Positions 46,588-55,468 are shown, counted from the first letter of the stretch. The stretch is 64,000 bases of DNA from Tateyamaria omphalii (GCF_014651375.1 NZ_BMWT01000002.1:563477-627476), one strand, 5' to 3'. Numbers and translations are program-made. The notes: a model not told the origin generated them from the sequence alone.

Positions 46588-46653
46588 ATCTCTTTCCTCC
46601 GGTGACTCGGATAGATCGGGCTGCGCACGCGCCCTTGCTATTCGGATTAAGGT

Positions 46654-46683
46654 GCGGGGCCAGACCTTGCCGCCCGACCCCGC
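46654..46683 (-). promoter_or_regulatory. Hairpin between first binding protein and second ATPase genes
   Basis: GCGGGG (46654-46659) and CCCCGC (46678-46683) bracket an 18-base loop in the spacer downstream of the first binding-protein gene. Such hairpins after binding-protein genes often protect the upstream mRNA and give excess binding protein; here this is inference. Confidence 0.45.
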
Positions 46684-46693
46684 GGGGGGAGAA

Positions 46694-47743
46694 CTATTTG
46701 CCCCAGATCGTGGCGTAGGCGTCCCGGTAGGGAATGTCCGGATCGAACGCGTTGCTGTCGCCCAGCTTCGCCAACCCTTCGGGTGTGACCAGCGCAGGTG
46801 ATGTGACATAGCCCGAGCAGGCCTCGCCCTGGATGGCGCGGTTCAGCTCGTCCACCAGCTGCCAGCCTTGCAGGTTCAGCGGCTCGGCCACGGTGATGGC
46901 CTGGTAGCCATTGGATCGGATGCGCTGGAACGCAGCCTCGGATCCGTCACCCGCGGAACCGGCAAGTGGGCCGGCGTCAGGCGCCAGACCGGCAGCGGCC
47001 AGTGATGGGCCCATGAAGTCGAAATACAGGTCGTTGATCGCCAGCGCGTGGGTCCAGCTTTCACCGTATTTCTGCAACAGCGACGTGGTCAGCGGCCCCA
47101 TACGGGTCGATGTGTCGGCAATCGGCGTATCCACGTATTCCAGAACCTTGCCGCCCGCAGCCTCGACCGTCTCTTTCAGCCGGTCCGCTTTGTCGATGGC
47201 GATCTGGTACGTGCTGTCGGTGAAGATCACCACGCCGATCTCTTCGCCTTGCGCCTTGGCATCGTCGATGGCCCATTCAGCGGCCACTTCGGACACCGTC
47301 ATGGCATCGGTGGACACGTTCGCGAAAATACCGCCGGGTGCATCACAGCCGATGACAGGGCCGGAGTGCCAGGCAACCATCGGTACGCCTGCGTCGACAA
47401 CGCCTTCCAGTGCCGCTTGTTGTTCCACGGCGTCAAAGCCGTTGATGATGATACCGTCCGCCTTCAATGCCAGCGCCTGACCAATCGCCGCTGTCCGACC
47501 CTGAATGGAGCCTGCGCCGTCCAGCACGCGGACTTCCCAGCCGATCTTGGCCGCGGCTTCCTCGACACCCGTGGTGACACCCAGGATTCCGCCATTTTTC
47601 AGATCGCCCGCGACGACGACAATGGATTTTCCGTCAGCCGCGGCAGGCCCGGTTGTCGGTCCGTCCCATTCCGCCGCCAAGGCTGGCACGGCGGTCATCA
47701 ATGTCGTGGCCAGCAGTCCGGCCATGAATGTACGTTTTTGCAT
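46694..47743 (-). CDS. Ribose-type ABC substrate-binding protein (first importer)
   Basis: A 349-residue periplasmic protein with signal peptide MQKRTFMAGLLATTLMTAVP (cleavage about ALA-AEWDG). It has the two-lobed periplasmic-binding-protein type 1 fold: IVVVAGDLKNGGILGVTTGVEEAAAKIGWEV and IGQALALKADGIIINGF in lobe I, and the hinge region near AEPLNLQGWQLVDELNRAI. Unlike the LuxP-like partner it has no strong match to a specific ligand family. It precedes the second importer's ATPase by 106 bases. Confidence 0.9.
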   Translation of the reverse strand: MQKRTFMAGLLATTLMTAVPALAAEWDGPTTGPAAADGKSIVVVAGDLKNGGILGVTTGVEEAAAKIGWEVRVLDGAGSIQGRTAAIGQALALKADGIIINGFDAVEQQAALEGVVDAGVPMVAWHSGPVIGCDAPGGIFANVSTDAMTVSEVAAEWAIDDAKAQGEEIGVVIFTDSTYQIAIDKADRLKETVEAAGGKVLEYVDTPIADTSTRMGPLTTSLLQKYGESWTHALAINDLYFDFMGPSLAAAGLAPDAGPLAGSAGDGSEAAFQRIRSNGYQAITVAEPLNLQGWQLVDELNRAIQGEACSGYVTSPALVTPEGLAKLGDSNAFDPDIPYRDAYATIWGK

Positions 47744-47827
47744 AGTTTCCTCCCTTTGCAATGCTTCTTTCTTGTCGTGCAGTTTGGCCCAAAAACCGGC
47801 TCCCACTTTTTGGACTGCACTTGTGCG

Positions 47828-48856
47828 TCAGCGCTTGTCTGCACCTTTTTTGCGCTGCGCGTATCCTGCGATGCCAATGGCAACCAGCAGGGTTACTCCG
47901 TTAAAGAGCGGCTCGACCCAGAAGGAGCCGCCGAATTGTTGAATGCCTGAAATGCCCACAGCCAGGATGACGACACCGACAACAGTGCCCCAGACATTGA
48001 CCCGTCCGGGTTTGATGGTCGTTGAGCCCAGGAAGGCACCGACAAGCGCAGGCAGCAGGAATTCAAGCCCCACCGACGCCTGCCCGATCCGCAGCTTTGC
48101 CGCGAGCAGCACACCAGCAAGCGCAGTCATTGTGCCCGAGGCGACAAACGCGCCGATCACATATTTCCGGGTAGGAATACCGTTCAGTTGCGCGGCTCTT
48201 TGGTTCGCGCCAATGGCATAGAGGTATCGTCCGACGGGCGTGTATTCGAGAACGATCCACATCACGACAGTAATGACGACCAAATAGTAAGCCGTGATGG
48301 GAAGGCCGAACACAAAGGTGGTGTTCAGGGCATAGAATCCATCAGGCAACAGCCCCACCATTTGCCGCCCGCCAGTATGCCATAGCGCCAGCGCGTAAAG
48401 CACAGTCCCGGTGCCAAGCGTTGCGATAAAGCTGTCGATCTTGGCAACTTCGACCAACAGCCCGTTGAGAAATCCTGTCACGGCGCCAAGCAACAGTACA
48501 ATCGCCACCGCAATGGGCCACGGAAGACCCAGCATCGTTTGCAAGCTGATGGCGAGGATGTGCCACAGCACGATCCCGTACCCAACGGTCAGGTCGATCC
48601 GCCCCGCCGCCATCGGGATCATCGCCCCAAGCGACAACAGCGCGATGATCGCCTTGTCCGAGATGATGGACCGTAAGTTCAGCATCGTCGGGAATGTGTT
48701 GGGCAACAGAACCGAGAACAGGCCAATCAGGAACACGGTCAGAATGACCAGACCGTAGACCGGCAGGAACCGCATCAGACGCTTGCCCATGGGCAGTCCT
48801 TTGAGTTCGGCCTTGGTCGGTTCGAGTGCGCTGGATTCAAGCGACTGCATTCGCAC
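47828..48856 (-). CDS. Ribose-type ABC permease (first importer)
   Basis: A 342-residue RbsC-family permease with about ten membrane helices (ALLSLGAMIPMAAGRIDLTVGYG and FLGSTTIKPGRVNVWGTVVGVVIL are typical). The coding region begins inside the last bases of the ATPase gene (20-base overlap with start 48856, or 14 with the Met at 48850). The binding protein gene follows 84 bases downstream. Together with the two-domain ATPase it makes a complete importer. Confidence 0.92.
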   Translation of the reverse strand: MRMQSLESSALEPTKAELKGLPMGKRLMRFLPVYGLVILTVFLIGLFSVLLPNTFPTMLNLRSIISDKAIIALLSLGAMIPMAAGRIDLTVGYGIVLWHILAISLQTMLGLPWPIAVAIVLLLGAVTGFLNGLLVEVAKIDSFIATLGTGTVLYALALWHTGGRQMVGLLPDGFYALNTTFVFGLPITAYYLVVITVVMWIVLEYTPVGRYLYAIGANQRAAQLNGIPTRKYVIGAFVASGTMTALAGVLLAAKLRIGQASVGLEFLLPALVGAFLGSTTIKPGRVNVWGTVVGVVILAVGISGIQQFGGSFWVEPLFNGVTLLVAIGIAGYAQRKKGADKR

Positions 48857-50363
48857 CGCTCCCTTCTGTCTTGATATTCCCGGCCGAGGCCGACTGGATC
48901 AGGTTTTCAGTTGTCAGCCGCGTGCCGCTGAGTTCATCGACAATCGCCCCTTGGCTGAAGACAATGGCCCGGTGGCAAATCGTGGCGATCTCTTCGAAAT
49001 CGGTGGACATGATCAGGATCGCAACACCGTCCCCAAGGGCGCGGTTGAGCAGGGCGTAAATCTCGGACTTGGCCCCGACATCCACACCCGCTGTCGGGTC
49101 TTCGCAGATCAGAAGCTTGCGCTTGGTGGCGAGCCAGCGGCCAATGACGACCTTCTGTTGGTTGCCGCCCGACAGCGCCTCAATCGCGAGGGTCGGGTCA
49201 TTGGGCGACAGGCCCAACTCGGCCCCGATGATAGCGGCCTGTTCGGCTTCGAGCCGTGGTGACAGCATGCTCAGCAGTTTCCGGCCAATGCCGTCGGGGT
49301 TGAGAAAGGTATTTTCCCGGATCGACAGGCTCATTGCTACGGATTCTTCGGTCCGATCCTTGGCGACCAGGCCAACACCGGAATGAAGCGCCTTCTGCGG
49401 GTTTGACAGATCGGGCTGAACCCCGCCCAGCGTCACCTCTCCGTCGAAGGGCAGCAACCCAAAGAGGGCACGCGAGATTGCCTCGTGCCCTGCCCCGCGC
49501 AAGCCCACAAGACCCAAAACCTCGTTCTTCTGCAGATCGAAATCCAGTTTCTGCATCCCCGCCACTTCGAAGTTGCGCAAGGATAGGACCGCGTCGCCGA
49601 TCGCATCCGTCGCCTTGACCGTCTCGCGGGTTTTGCGACCCACGATTTTTTGCACCAGTTCTTCGGGCGTTGTGTGGTCGATGCTGCGCACGCCCACCAT
49701 CGCGCCATCGCGGAGCACGGCCACGCGGTCCGCGATCTGGAAAATCTCGTCCAGACGGTGGGACACATAGATCATCCCGACGCCCTTTTCGCGCAATGGC
49801 CGGATGGCCGCGAACAGGCGTTCCACTTCATCGGCGGGAAGCGATGCCGTGGGTTCGTCCAAAACCAGAAACTCGCTGTCCACGGCTAGCGCACGGGCAA
49901 TCGCCACCAGTGATTTTTCGGTCCGTGTCAGGTCTTCGACGCGCGCGGTTGGGTCAAATTCGGCATCCACCTTGCGGAGTGCTTCCACCGCGAAGTGTTC
50001 GACATCCTTCCAGCGGATCAGCCCGTTCTTCTTCGAAAAGCCGAGCGCGAGGCCAATATTTTCCGCCACCGTCATCCATTCGATCAGGCCCAGGTCCTGG
50101 TGGATGAAGGCCACCTTCTGTCGCTCGCCAAACCCTGCCGGCTTGTGTTGGTACGGTTCGCCATCGATCAGCACGCGGCCAGCGTCTGCCGTATGGATGC
50201 CACCAAGTACTTTGATCAGGGTCGACTTGCCTGCGCCGTTCTCACCCAGAAGGGCGACAATCTCGCCACGGCCCACGGTCAACGAAACATCCTTGAGCGC
50301 ATAGGTGCCGCCAAAATGTTTGTCGATGCTGTCGAAAAACAAACCTGTCTGCAGGTCTGGCAT
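48837..50363 (-). CDS. Two-domain RbsA-like ABC ATPase (first importer)
   Basis: A 508-residue protein with two nucleotide-binding domains, as in RbsA. Domain 1 has a good Walker A (GENGAGKST) and Walker B (FLVLDEPTASLP), but the signature is LTRTEKSLVAIARAL in place of LSGGQ. Domain 2 has a weak P-loop (GLRGAGHEAIS), a good signature (LSGGNQQKVVIG) and an inverted Walker B end, CEDPTAGVD in place of DEPT. The composite sites may therefore be unequal. It is the first gene after the twin-operator promoter. Confidence 0.94.
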   Translation of the reverse strand: MPDLQTGLFFDSIDKHFGGTYALKDVSLTVGRGEIVALLGENGAGKSTLIKVLGGIHTADAGRVLIDGEPYQHKPAGFGERQKVAFIHQDLGLIEWMTVAENIGLALGFSKKNGLIRWKDVEHFAVEALRKVDAEFDPTARVEDLTRTEKSLVAIARALAVDSEFLVLDEPTASLPADEVERLFAAIRPLREKGVGMIYVSHRLDEIFQIADRVAVLRDGAMVGVRSIDHTTPEELVQKIVGRKTRETVKATDAIGDAVLSLRNFEVAGMQKLDFDLQKNEVLGLVGLRGAGHEAISRALFGLLPFDGEVTLGGVQPDLSNPQKALHSGVGLVAKDRTEESVAMSLSIRENTFLNPDGIGRKLLSMLSPRLEAEQAAIIGAELGLSPNDPTLAIEALSGGNQQKVVIGRWLATKRKLLICEDPTAGVDVGAKSEIYALLNRALGDGVAILIMSTDFEEIATICHRAIVFSQGAIVDELSGTRLTTENLIQSASAGNIKTEGSGANAVA

Positions 50364-50404
50364 GGCGTCTCCTCCGGGGTGACGGGTCCCAACCTCCCCG
50401 TTGA

Positions 50405-50416
50405 GTTACCCGTAAC
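50405..50416. promoter_or_regulatory. GntR-type operator, site 1
   Basis: GTTACCCGTAAC, a palindrome of 5-base half-sites around CC, upstream of the ABC array. It equals the core of the E. coli GntR/IdnR operator as I recall it. The second copy is 57 bases away. Confidence 0.75.
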
Positions 50417-50461
50417 ATTCCGCTAGCATCAGGTCAGAGCACAGGCTCTGTCAAGGCTTAA

Positions 50462-50473
50462 GTTACCCGTAAC
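50462..50473. promoter_or_regulatory. GntR-type operator, site 2
   Basis: Exact second copy of GTTACCCGTAAC, 18 bases before the GTG of the regulator gene. Both copies fall between the divergent ABC array and regulator genes, so the regulator probably controls both directions by looping or blocking. Confidence 0.75.
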
Positions 50474-50490
50474 GTAAGATGGCGTGAAAC

Positions 50491-51522
50491 GTGGAAAAAA
50501 GCAGTAAGAACAACAAAGTAAGCCTATCCGAGGTTGCTCGGGCCGCAGGCGTGTCGAAAATGACGGCCAGCCGGGTTGTGCGTGGTGAGGGCGGGTATTC
50601 GGAAAAAACCCGCGTCAAGGTGATGGAGCAGGTGGACGTCCTTGGCTACCTACCGAATCGTTTGGCGACCGTGTTTGCAGGCGATCAGAACTCGACCTTC
50701 ATCGGTGTATCGATCCCGGATCTGGGAAACGAGGTTTTTGCCCAGGTGCTCGAAGGGATCGACCGCAAGCTGGGAACGTTTGGATACCAATCCGTTCTGG
50801 GCCTCACACAACACACCCAACAAGAAGAAGAAAACTGGATCAGGACCGTGCTGTCGTGGCAACCAGCGGGCCTCATTCTAACCGGCCGCTACCATTCTCC
50901 CCGCGCCATGGACATGCTGCGGAACGCCGGTATTCCAGTGGTTGAGATTTGGGATTTGAACTCCAGCCCCCTCGACATGAGCGTGGGCATCAATCACTTC
51001 GACAGCGGGTTTGATATGGGGCGGTATCTGACATCGCTTGGCTATCAGAACATCGGCTATGTCGGAACATCGCATGACACGGCAAACGCAGCTACAGAGC
51101 GGCTTAGCGGCTTCTGCAAGGCGGTCGAGGGTGCGGGCGGCGCGGTCGTAAAGCAGCTTTGCCTGCATGACACCGCCACGTACTACCCGGGCTTTTACGG
51201 AACTGAGCAGTTGCTGGCGGCTGCCCGCGATATCGAGTGCATCTTTTATCAGAACGACGCGATGGCCTTTGGCGGTTTGCAGTATTGCGCGGCCAAGGGG
51301 CTGTCCGTGCCGGATGACATTGGTATCGCCGGATGGGGTGACCTACCGATTGCATCGGTGATGAACCGGCGCCTCACCTCGTGCCATGTCTCACATCTGA
51401 AGCTTGGCCAGAAAGCGGCCGAAATGATGATGGGACGTTTGACCGACGAGCCCGTACCGACCTGCACCGATATCGGCTTTCGCCTGATCCCCGGGTCGAC
51501 GGTTCGCAACAGCGGGGTGTAG
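50491..51522 (+). CDS. LacI-family regulator, GntR-like
   Basis: A 343-residue repressor. The helix-turn-helix and hinge helix occupy about 10-60 (VSLSEVARAAGVSKMTASRVV), then a periplasmic-binding-like sensor domain, ending with ASVMNRRLTSCHVSHLKLG and FRLIPGSTVR, similar to E. coli GntR (gluconate repressor). The start is GTG at 50491; the ATG at 50479 would hit a stop at once. It is divergent from the tandem ABC importer array and is almost certainly its regulator. The inducer is not known; gluconate-like sugars or a phosphorylated sugar are possible. Confidence 0.93.
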   Translation: MEKSSKNNKVSLSEVARAAGVSKMTASRVVRGEGGYSEKTRVKVMEQVDVLGYLPNRLATVFAGDQNSTFIGVSIPDLGNEVFAQVLEGIDRKLGTFGYQSVLGLTQHTQQEEENWIRTVLSWQPAGLILTGRYHSPRAMDMLRNAGIPVVEIWDLNSSPLDMSVGINHFDSGFDMGRYLTSLGYQNIGYVGTSHDTANAATERLSGFCKAVEGAGGAVVKQLCLHDTATYYPGFYGTEQLLAAARDIECIFYQNDAMAFGGLQYCAAKGLSVPDDIGIAGWGDLPIASVMNRRLTSCHVSHLKLGQKAAEMMMGRLTDEPVPTCTDIGFRLIPGSTVRNSGV

Positions 51523-51570
51523 CGCGGCGCGGACATCCATAGAATGCCCGCGCTGTCCCTTGCCGTGCGG

Positions 51571-52284
51571 CTAGGCTGCCTGATCAACCTGAAGCTTGCC
51601 ATTGTGCAGGAAGCAGACTTTGTCGAAGATCGACAGATCGAGCGGGTTGGGCAGACGAACATCTGACAGGTCGGGCATGGGCTTGTCGCTCAGGTCAAAT
51701 GACCGGTTAACCTGCGAGATCACCACACATATCCCACCGGTCGCCTTCACATACGTTCGTAGAGACGTGATCTGGTCCTGAAGGTCTGGATTTGTGCGTC
51801 TTTGGTCGAGGAGTTGAAGGTAGTCGATCACGGCCATCACCGGGGTGTCGAAGCATTCGAGGCGACCGATAACATAGTCGGCGGATACTTCATCCGATGT
51901 ATCCACTTCGACTGTCTTCTGGACGGACATCTGGTCAATTCCCAAATCTGCGAACCGGTCCGCGACGTCCCGCATGTGGTAGTCGAGGGTAAAGAAGAAC
52001 CCCGTCCTGTTCAAAGTTGCCGCCTTGGACGCCAATTCCAGACCCAGAAGCGTTTTGCCCTGACCCGGCCTTGCACCAAGAAGAACAAGGTCACCTGGTT
52101 GAAGTTGCGACAAGACGACATCAGCGGGCAGCCCTGCCGATGCCGACGACGCAAGGTGCCCCCAACTTTGGAAGCCTTCAGTTGTCGCGATCTGGTCCAG
52201 CGCTTTGTGCAATGGCATGTCGCGCTGGCGGGCCAACAGCTTGGCCTGTCGTTTCAATTGATAGATAGGCGCAGAGAGATGCAT
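51571..52284 (-). CDS. DnaB-like RecA-fold mini-ATPase
   Basis: A 237-residue protein matching the C-terminal helicase domain of DnaB: Walker A GARPGQGKT (70-78), a Walker B-like MAVIDYLQLLDQRR (about 149-162), a conserved VVISQVNR and a C-terminal part that resembles the DnaB H4 region. It lacks the N-terminal primase-binding domain of DnaB. The N terminus (8-46: YQLKRQAKLLARQRDMPLHKALDQIATTEGFQSWGHL in parts) resembles the small helical domain found on some glyoxalase-related proteins. It does not overlap other genes and its role is unknown. Confidence 0.8.
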   Translation of the reverse strand: MHLSAPIYQLKRQAKLLARQRDMPLHKALDQIATTEGFQSWGHLASSASAGLPADVVLSQLQPGDLVLLGARPGQGKTLLGLELASKAATLNRTGFFFTLDYHMRDVADRFADLGIDQMSVQKTVEVDTSDEVSADYVIGRLECFDTPVMAVIDYLQLLDQRRTNPDLQDQITSLRTYVKATGGICVVISQVNRSFDLSDKPMPDLSDVRLPNPLDLSIFDKVCFLHNGKLQVDQAA

Positions 52285-52575
52285 TGTGTCCTCCTCTTTC
52301 GAGCCACCTCCGCAATCCCTCCTTATGCACGCGCTCGAACGAGACAGGTTAAATCATTTCGCTCTGCATGTCAGATGCTTCCCAGATGGAGGGCGGAGGC
52401 CCGAGCAAGGCCCGACCCAACTGTGTCCGAACAGATCGCAGATTTCAACATGGCAAAGGTGCTGGGTTGGGATGTTGAAGGGCGATTGAAGCAAGCCTGG
52501 GGCTTGAGGCAGCGACGTTCGTGCCAAGCGCTGTTCCATGGCGCAATAAGTCCAACCAGTCTGTGAGCACACGTC

Positions 52576-53097
52576 TCAAGCGCACTGCGCAAGGATTTGA
52601 TCCACGACGTCATCAAGCGTCGCGGTTGCGTCGATGACAGTACTTTGCGCTGGAATGTCCTGTTTCGTGTTGTGGAGTATCAGGATGAACTCTTGCTCCT
52701 CTGCCTGCCCTCCGAACACGTCGTGGTCGCGCAGAGCGAGCCGTCGCCTCAGTGTTTCCTGATCCACGTCCAGCACAAAGACTTCATCAAACAAGTGAAT
52801 GACATGGCCGTGGTTTCGAAATCCACCGCAGAAAAATGACATTTCGGAACCTTTGTATCCGATTTGGGACATGACCTTGTCCACATCCCATACATGCTGG
52901 CCGTGCATCCATGCCGCGCGCGCGACGCTGCCCTCTGGTCCCGCTTCGGACAACGACGGCTGCTGTTGGGGTGTTTCGTCAGGGATCAACTCTCTGTCGC
53001 CGTCAATCGCATGATATCCGCGCCGACGCAGTTCGTCGCACACCGACGTTTTACCGCTGCCCGAGACACCTTCGATCAGATAGTTTCGCTTCCCCAT
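52576..53097 (-). CDS. Small P-loop kinase-like protein
   Basis: A 173-residue protein from the ATG at 53097 with an N-terminal Walker A GVSGSGKT and an adenylate- or shikimate-kinase-like layout: YHAIDGDRELIPDE after the P-loop, and a later LRRRLALRDHDVFG like the lid region. It has no signal peptide. Substrates of such unassigned P-loop kinases are often nucleosides, nucleotides or small acids. It is 91 bases from the divergent MFS gene; the two ends share a promoter region. Confidence 0.75.
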   Translation of the reverse strand: MGKRNYLIEGVSGSGKTSVCDELRRRGYHAIDGDRELIPDETPQQQPSLSEAGPEGSVARAAWMHGQHVWDVDKVMSQIGYKGSEMSFFCGGFRNHGHVIHLFDEVFVLDVDQETLRRRLALRDHDVFGGQAEEQEFILILHNTKQDIPAQSTVIDATATLDDVVDQILAQCA

Positions 53098-53197
53098 GCC
53101 CACAACATATCCTGTGACAGCCCGGTGGAAAACACATGTGCTTCCTTGCACATACCGTGCCCTCGCCAAGGCCGATCAAAAGGCGTAGTTGCAAGTC

Positions 53198-54430
53198 ATG
53201 GCTAAGCACGTTTCCCTTGATGACGCAGGCAGTCTGCCCGTTTGGCGTCGCCCCATTGCGCTTTTGTTCCTGATGGCATTTGCCATGCCCATCGGATTCT
53301 CAGTCTGGCTCGCCCTGCTGAACAACTTTGTCGTGGATGCCGCAAATTTCGACGGGGCCGATATCGGGTTACTGCATGCGATCCGTGAAATACCAGGCTT
53401 CTTGGCCGTCGGTGTCATCGTTGTCATCATGTTCATGCGCGAACAGGTGTTGGCACTCATCTCGCTTGTCATGCTGGGTGTCGCCACCGCACTGACAGCC
53501 CAGTTTCCATCGATGGGCGGCATTCTGGCGCTGACCTTCATCAGCTCGATCGGATTTCACTACTACGAAACAGTGAACCAATCCCTGCAATTGCAATGGC
53601 TACCCAAGGACCGTGCCCCGCAAATGCTGGGCTGGTTGCTGGCGGCAGGATCGACAGCCACCTTACTGGTGTATTTCGTCATCATGGTGCTGTGGGAACC
53701 GCTGGGCCTGACGTACAACGTTGTTTACATCGTCGGTGGCGGCATCACGGCGGCGATCGCGGCGTTTGCGATGTTTGCGTACCCGCAGTTCGAAGCCCCC
53801 ACGCCGCAGCTGAAAACCTTCGTGCTGCGCAAACGCTATTGGCTGTACTACGCGTTGCAATTCATGTCTGGCGCGCGGCGGCAGATTTTCATGGTCTTTG
53901 CCGGCTTCATGATGGTCGAGAAGTTCGGCTTCGAGGTGCATGAGCTGACTGCCCTGTACCTGATCAACCTGATGGTCAATATTCTGATAGCACCGATCCT
54001 GGGGCGCATCGTGGCCCACTTTGGAGAGCAAAAGGCGCTGGTTTTTGAATACACTGGCTTGGTCTGTGTGTTTCTGGCTTACGGTGGTGTGTACTTCATG
54101 GGCTGGGGATTGATGATTGCCGCCGCCCTCTATGTATTGGACCACATCTTTTTCGGTTTGGCGCTTGCGCTCAAAACCTATTTCCAGAAGATCGCGGACC
54201 CGGCGGATATTGCACCGACAGCCGCCGTTGCGTTTACGATCAACCATATTGCCGCCGTGGGCCTGCCCGTTCCATTGGGCCTCTTGTGGCTGTTCTCACC
54301 CGGGGCTGTGTTTCTGCTGGCTGCGGGGATGGCTGCAACGTCTCTGTGCCTTGCCCTGCTCATTCCGCGCCACCCGGTGCCTGGCCATGAGACCCGGCTG
54401 GGTGCCAAGCTGCCTGCCCCGGCGGAATAG
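53198..54430 (+). CDS. MFS transporter
   Basis: A 410-residue membrane protein with about twelve hydrophobic helices in two halves. It begins KHVSLDDAGSLPVWRRP, then the first helix FLMAFAMPIGFSVWLAL, and has GFLAVGVIVVIMFMREQVLALISLVMLG. No family-specific motif was found to suggest a substrate, and it has no catabolic neighbours. It lies upstream of prmA on the same strand. Confidence 0.85.
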   Translation: MAKHVSLDDAGSLPVWRRPIALLFLMAFAMPIGFSVWLALLNNFVVDAANFDGADIGLLHAIREIPGFLAVGVIVVIMFMREQVLALISLVMLGVATALTAQFPSMGGILALTFISSIGFHYYETVNQSLQLQWLPKDRAPQMLGWLLAAGSTATLLVYFVIMVLWEPLGLTYNVVYIVGGGITAAIAAFAMFAYPQFEAPTPQLKTFVLRKRYWLYYALQFMSGARRQIFMVFAGFMMVEKFGFEVHELTALYLINLMVNILIAPILGRIVAHFGEQKALVFEYTGLVCVFLAYGGVYFMGWGLMIAAALYVLDHIFFGLALALKTYFQKIADPADIAPTAAVAFTINHIAAVGLPVPLGLLWLFSPGAVFLLAAGMAATSLCLALLIPRHPVPGHETRLGAKLPAPAE

Positions 54431-54490
54431 CGCACCACTTGCTGCTTACACTTGTGGGCGCTAAGGCTCCGGCAACAAACGGAGACTGAC

Positions 54491-55357
54491 ATGACCACAT
54501 GGACCGCCCTTACAACGCTGGAAGGCAAGGCACAGGCTGAAGCGCTCGGCGCGGCCCTTGAGAACATGACACCCGAGCCAACGGGCATAGGTGTGTTCGA
54601 GGTCGAGGATGACAGCGGACTTTGGGAAGTGGGTGCCTATTTCACGGACCAGCCGGATGACACCGCTCTCTTGCTGCTGACCACAGCCCTTGGCGCAAAA
54701 CCTTTCACGGTTTCGGAACTGCCAGAAACCGACTGGGTCGCGCATGTGAAACGAGAGTTGGCGCCGGTCGAAGCCGGTCGCTTCTTCGTTTATGGATCGC
54801 ATGATGCTGACAAGGTGCCCGCCGGCAAGCATCCCCTGCTGATCGAAGCCGCGATGGCTTTTGGTACTGGGCACCATGGCACGACGCTGGGCTGTCTGAA
54901 GGCGTTGGATCGCTTGGCCGATGGTGGTTTTCAAGGGAAGCGCGTCGCGGACATTGGCTGCGGTACAGCCGTGCTTGCCATGGGCGCCGCTGCGATCTGG
55001 GACGCAGACATCATAGCAAGTGACATAGATGCACAGGCTGTCGATGTGGCGCGGGCAAATCTGGACGCAAACGGGATGACCACCAAGGTCAAACTGGCCG
55101 AGGCGGCAGGCTTTGACCACCCTGACCTATCCGGGCCTTTTGATCTGATCTTTGCCAATATTCTCAAGGGGCCGCTTATCGCGCTGGCACCTGATCTGAG
55201 CGCCCGCCTCGCAGACGGTGGATATGCGATTCTTTCAGGAATTTTGAACGAACAGGCAGATGAAGTCGTGGCGCATTATGTCGATCAAGGAAACAGTCTG
55301 GTCCATCGGGAAGAGATTGGAGAGTGGACTACGCTCACCCTAGGTAGAAAGCCATAA
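54491..55357 (+). CDS. prmA: Ribosomal protein L11 methyltransferase PrmA
   Basis: A 288-residue SAM-dependent methyltransferase that trimethylates L11. The N-terminal substrate domain is about 1-100; the catalytic domain has AMAFGTGHHGTTLGCLKALD, the SAM motif VADIGCGTAVLAMGAAAIWDADIIASDID (split) and the motif FDLIFANILKGPLI. The start at 54491 follows GGAG. It is a stand-alone copy beside unrelated genes. Confidence 0.95.
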   Translation: MTTWTALTTLEGKAQAEALGAALENMTPEPTGIGVFEVEDDSGLWEVGAYFTDQPDDTALLLLTTALGAKPFTVSELPETDWVAHVKRELAPVEAGRFFVYGSHDADKVPAGKHPLLIEAAMAFGTGHHGTTLGCLKALDRLADGGFQGKRVADIGCGTAVLAMGAAAIWDADIIASDIDAQAVDVARANLDANGMTTKVKLAEAAGFDHPDLSGPFDLIFANILKGPLIALAPDLSARLADGGYAILSGILNEQADEVVAHYVDQGNSLVHREEIGEWTTLTLGRKP

Positions 55358-55468
55358 TTCGTCAGAGTTTTTAGCGGCTTTTGACGCATTTGCCCAGATT
55401 TTGCCACAATTGGATCGCACCTTGGCTGCCGAAATCGGTGGGGGCCGTTTCGATGTAACGAGGCTGCG

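Noticed and set aside
51802-52566. Plus-strand open frame of 254 codons opposite the DnaB-like gene
   Set aside because: The minus-strand gene has clear Walker motifs; the antisense frame runs beyond it without any domain.
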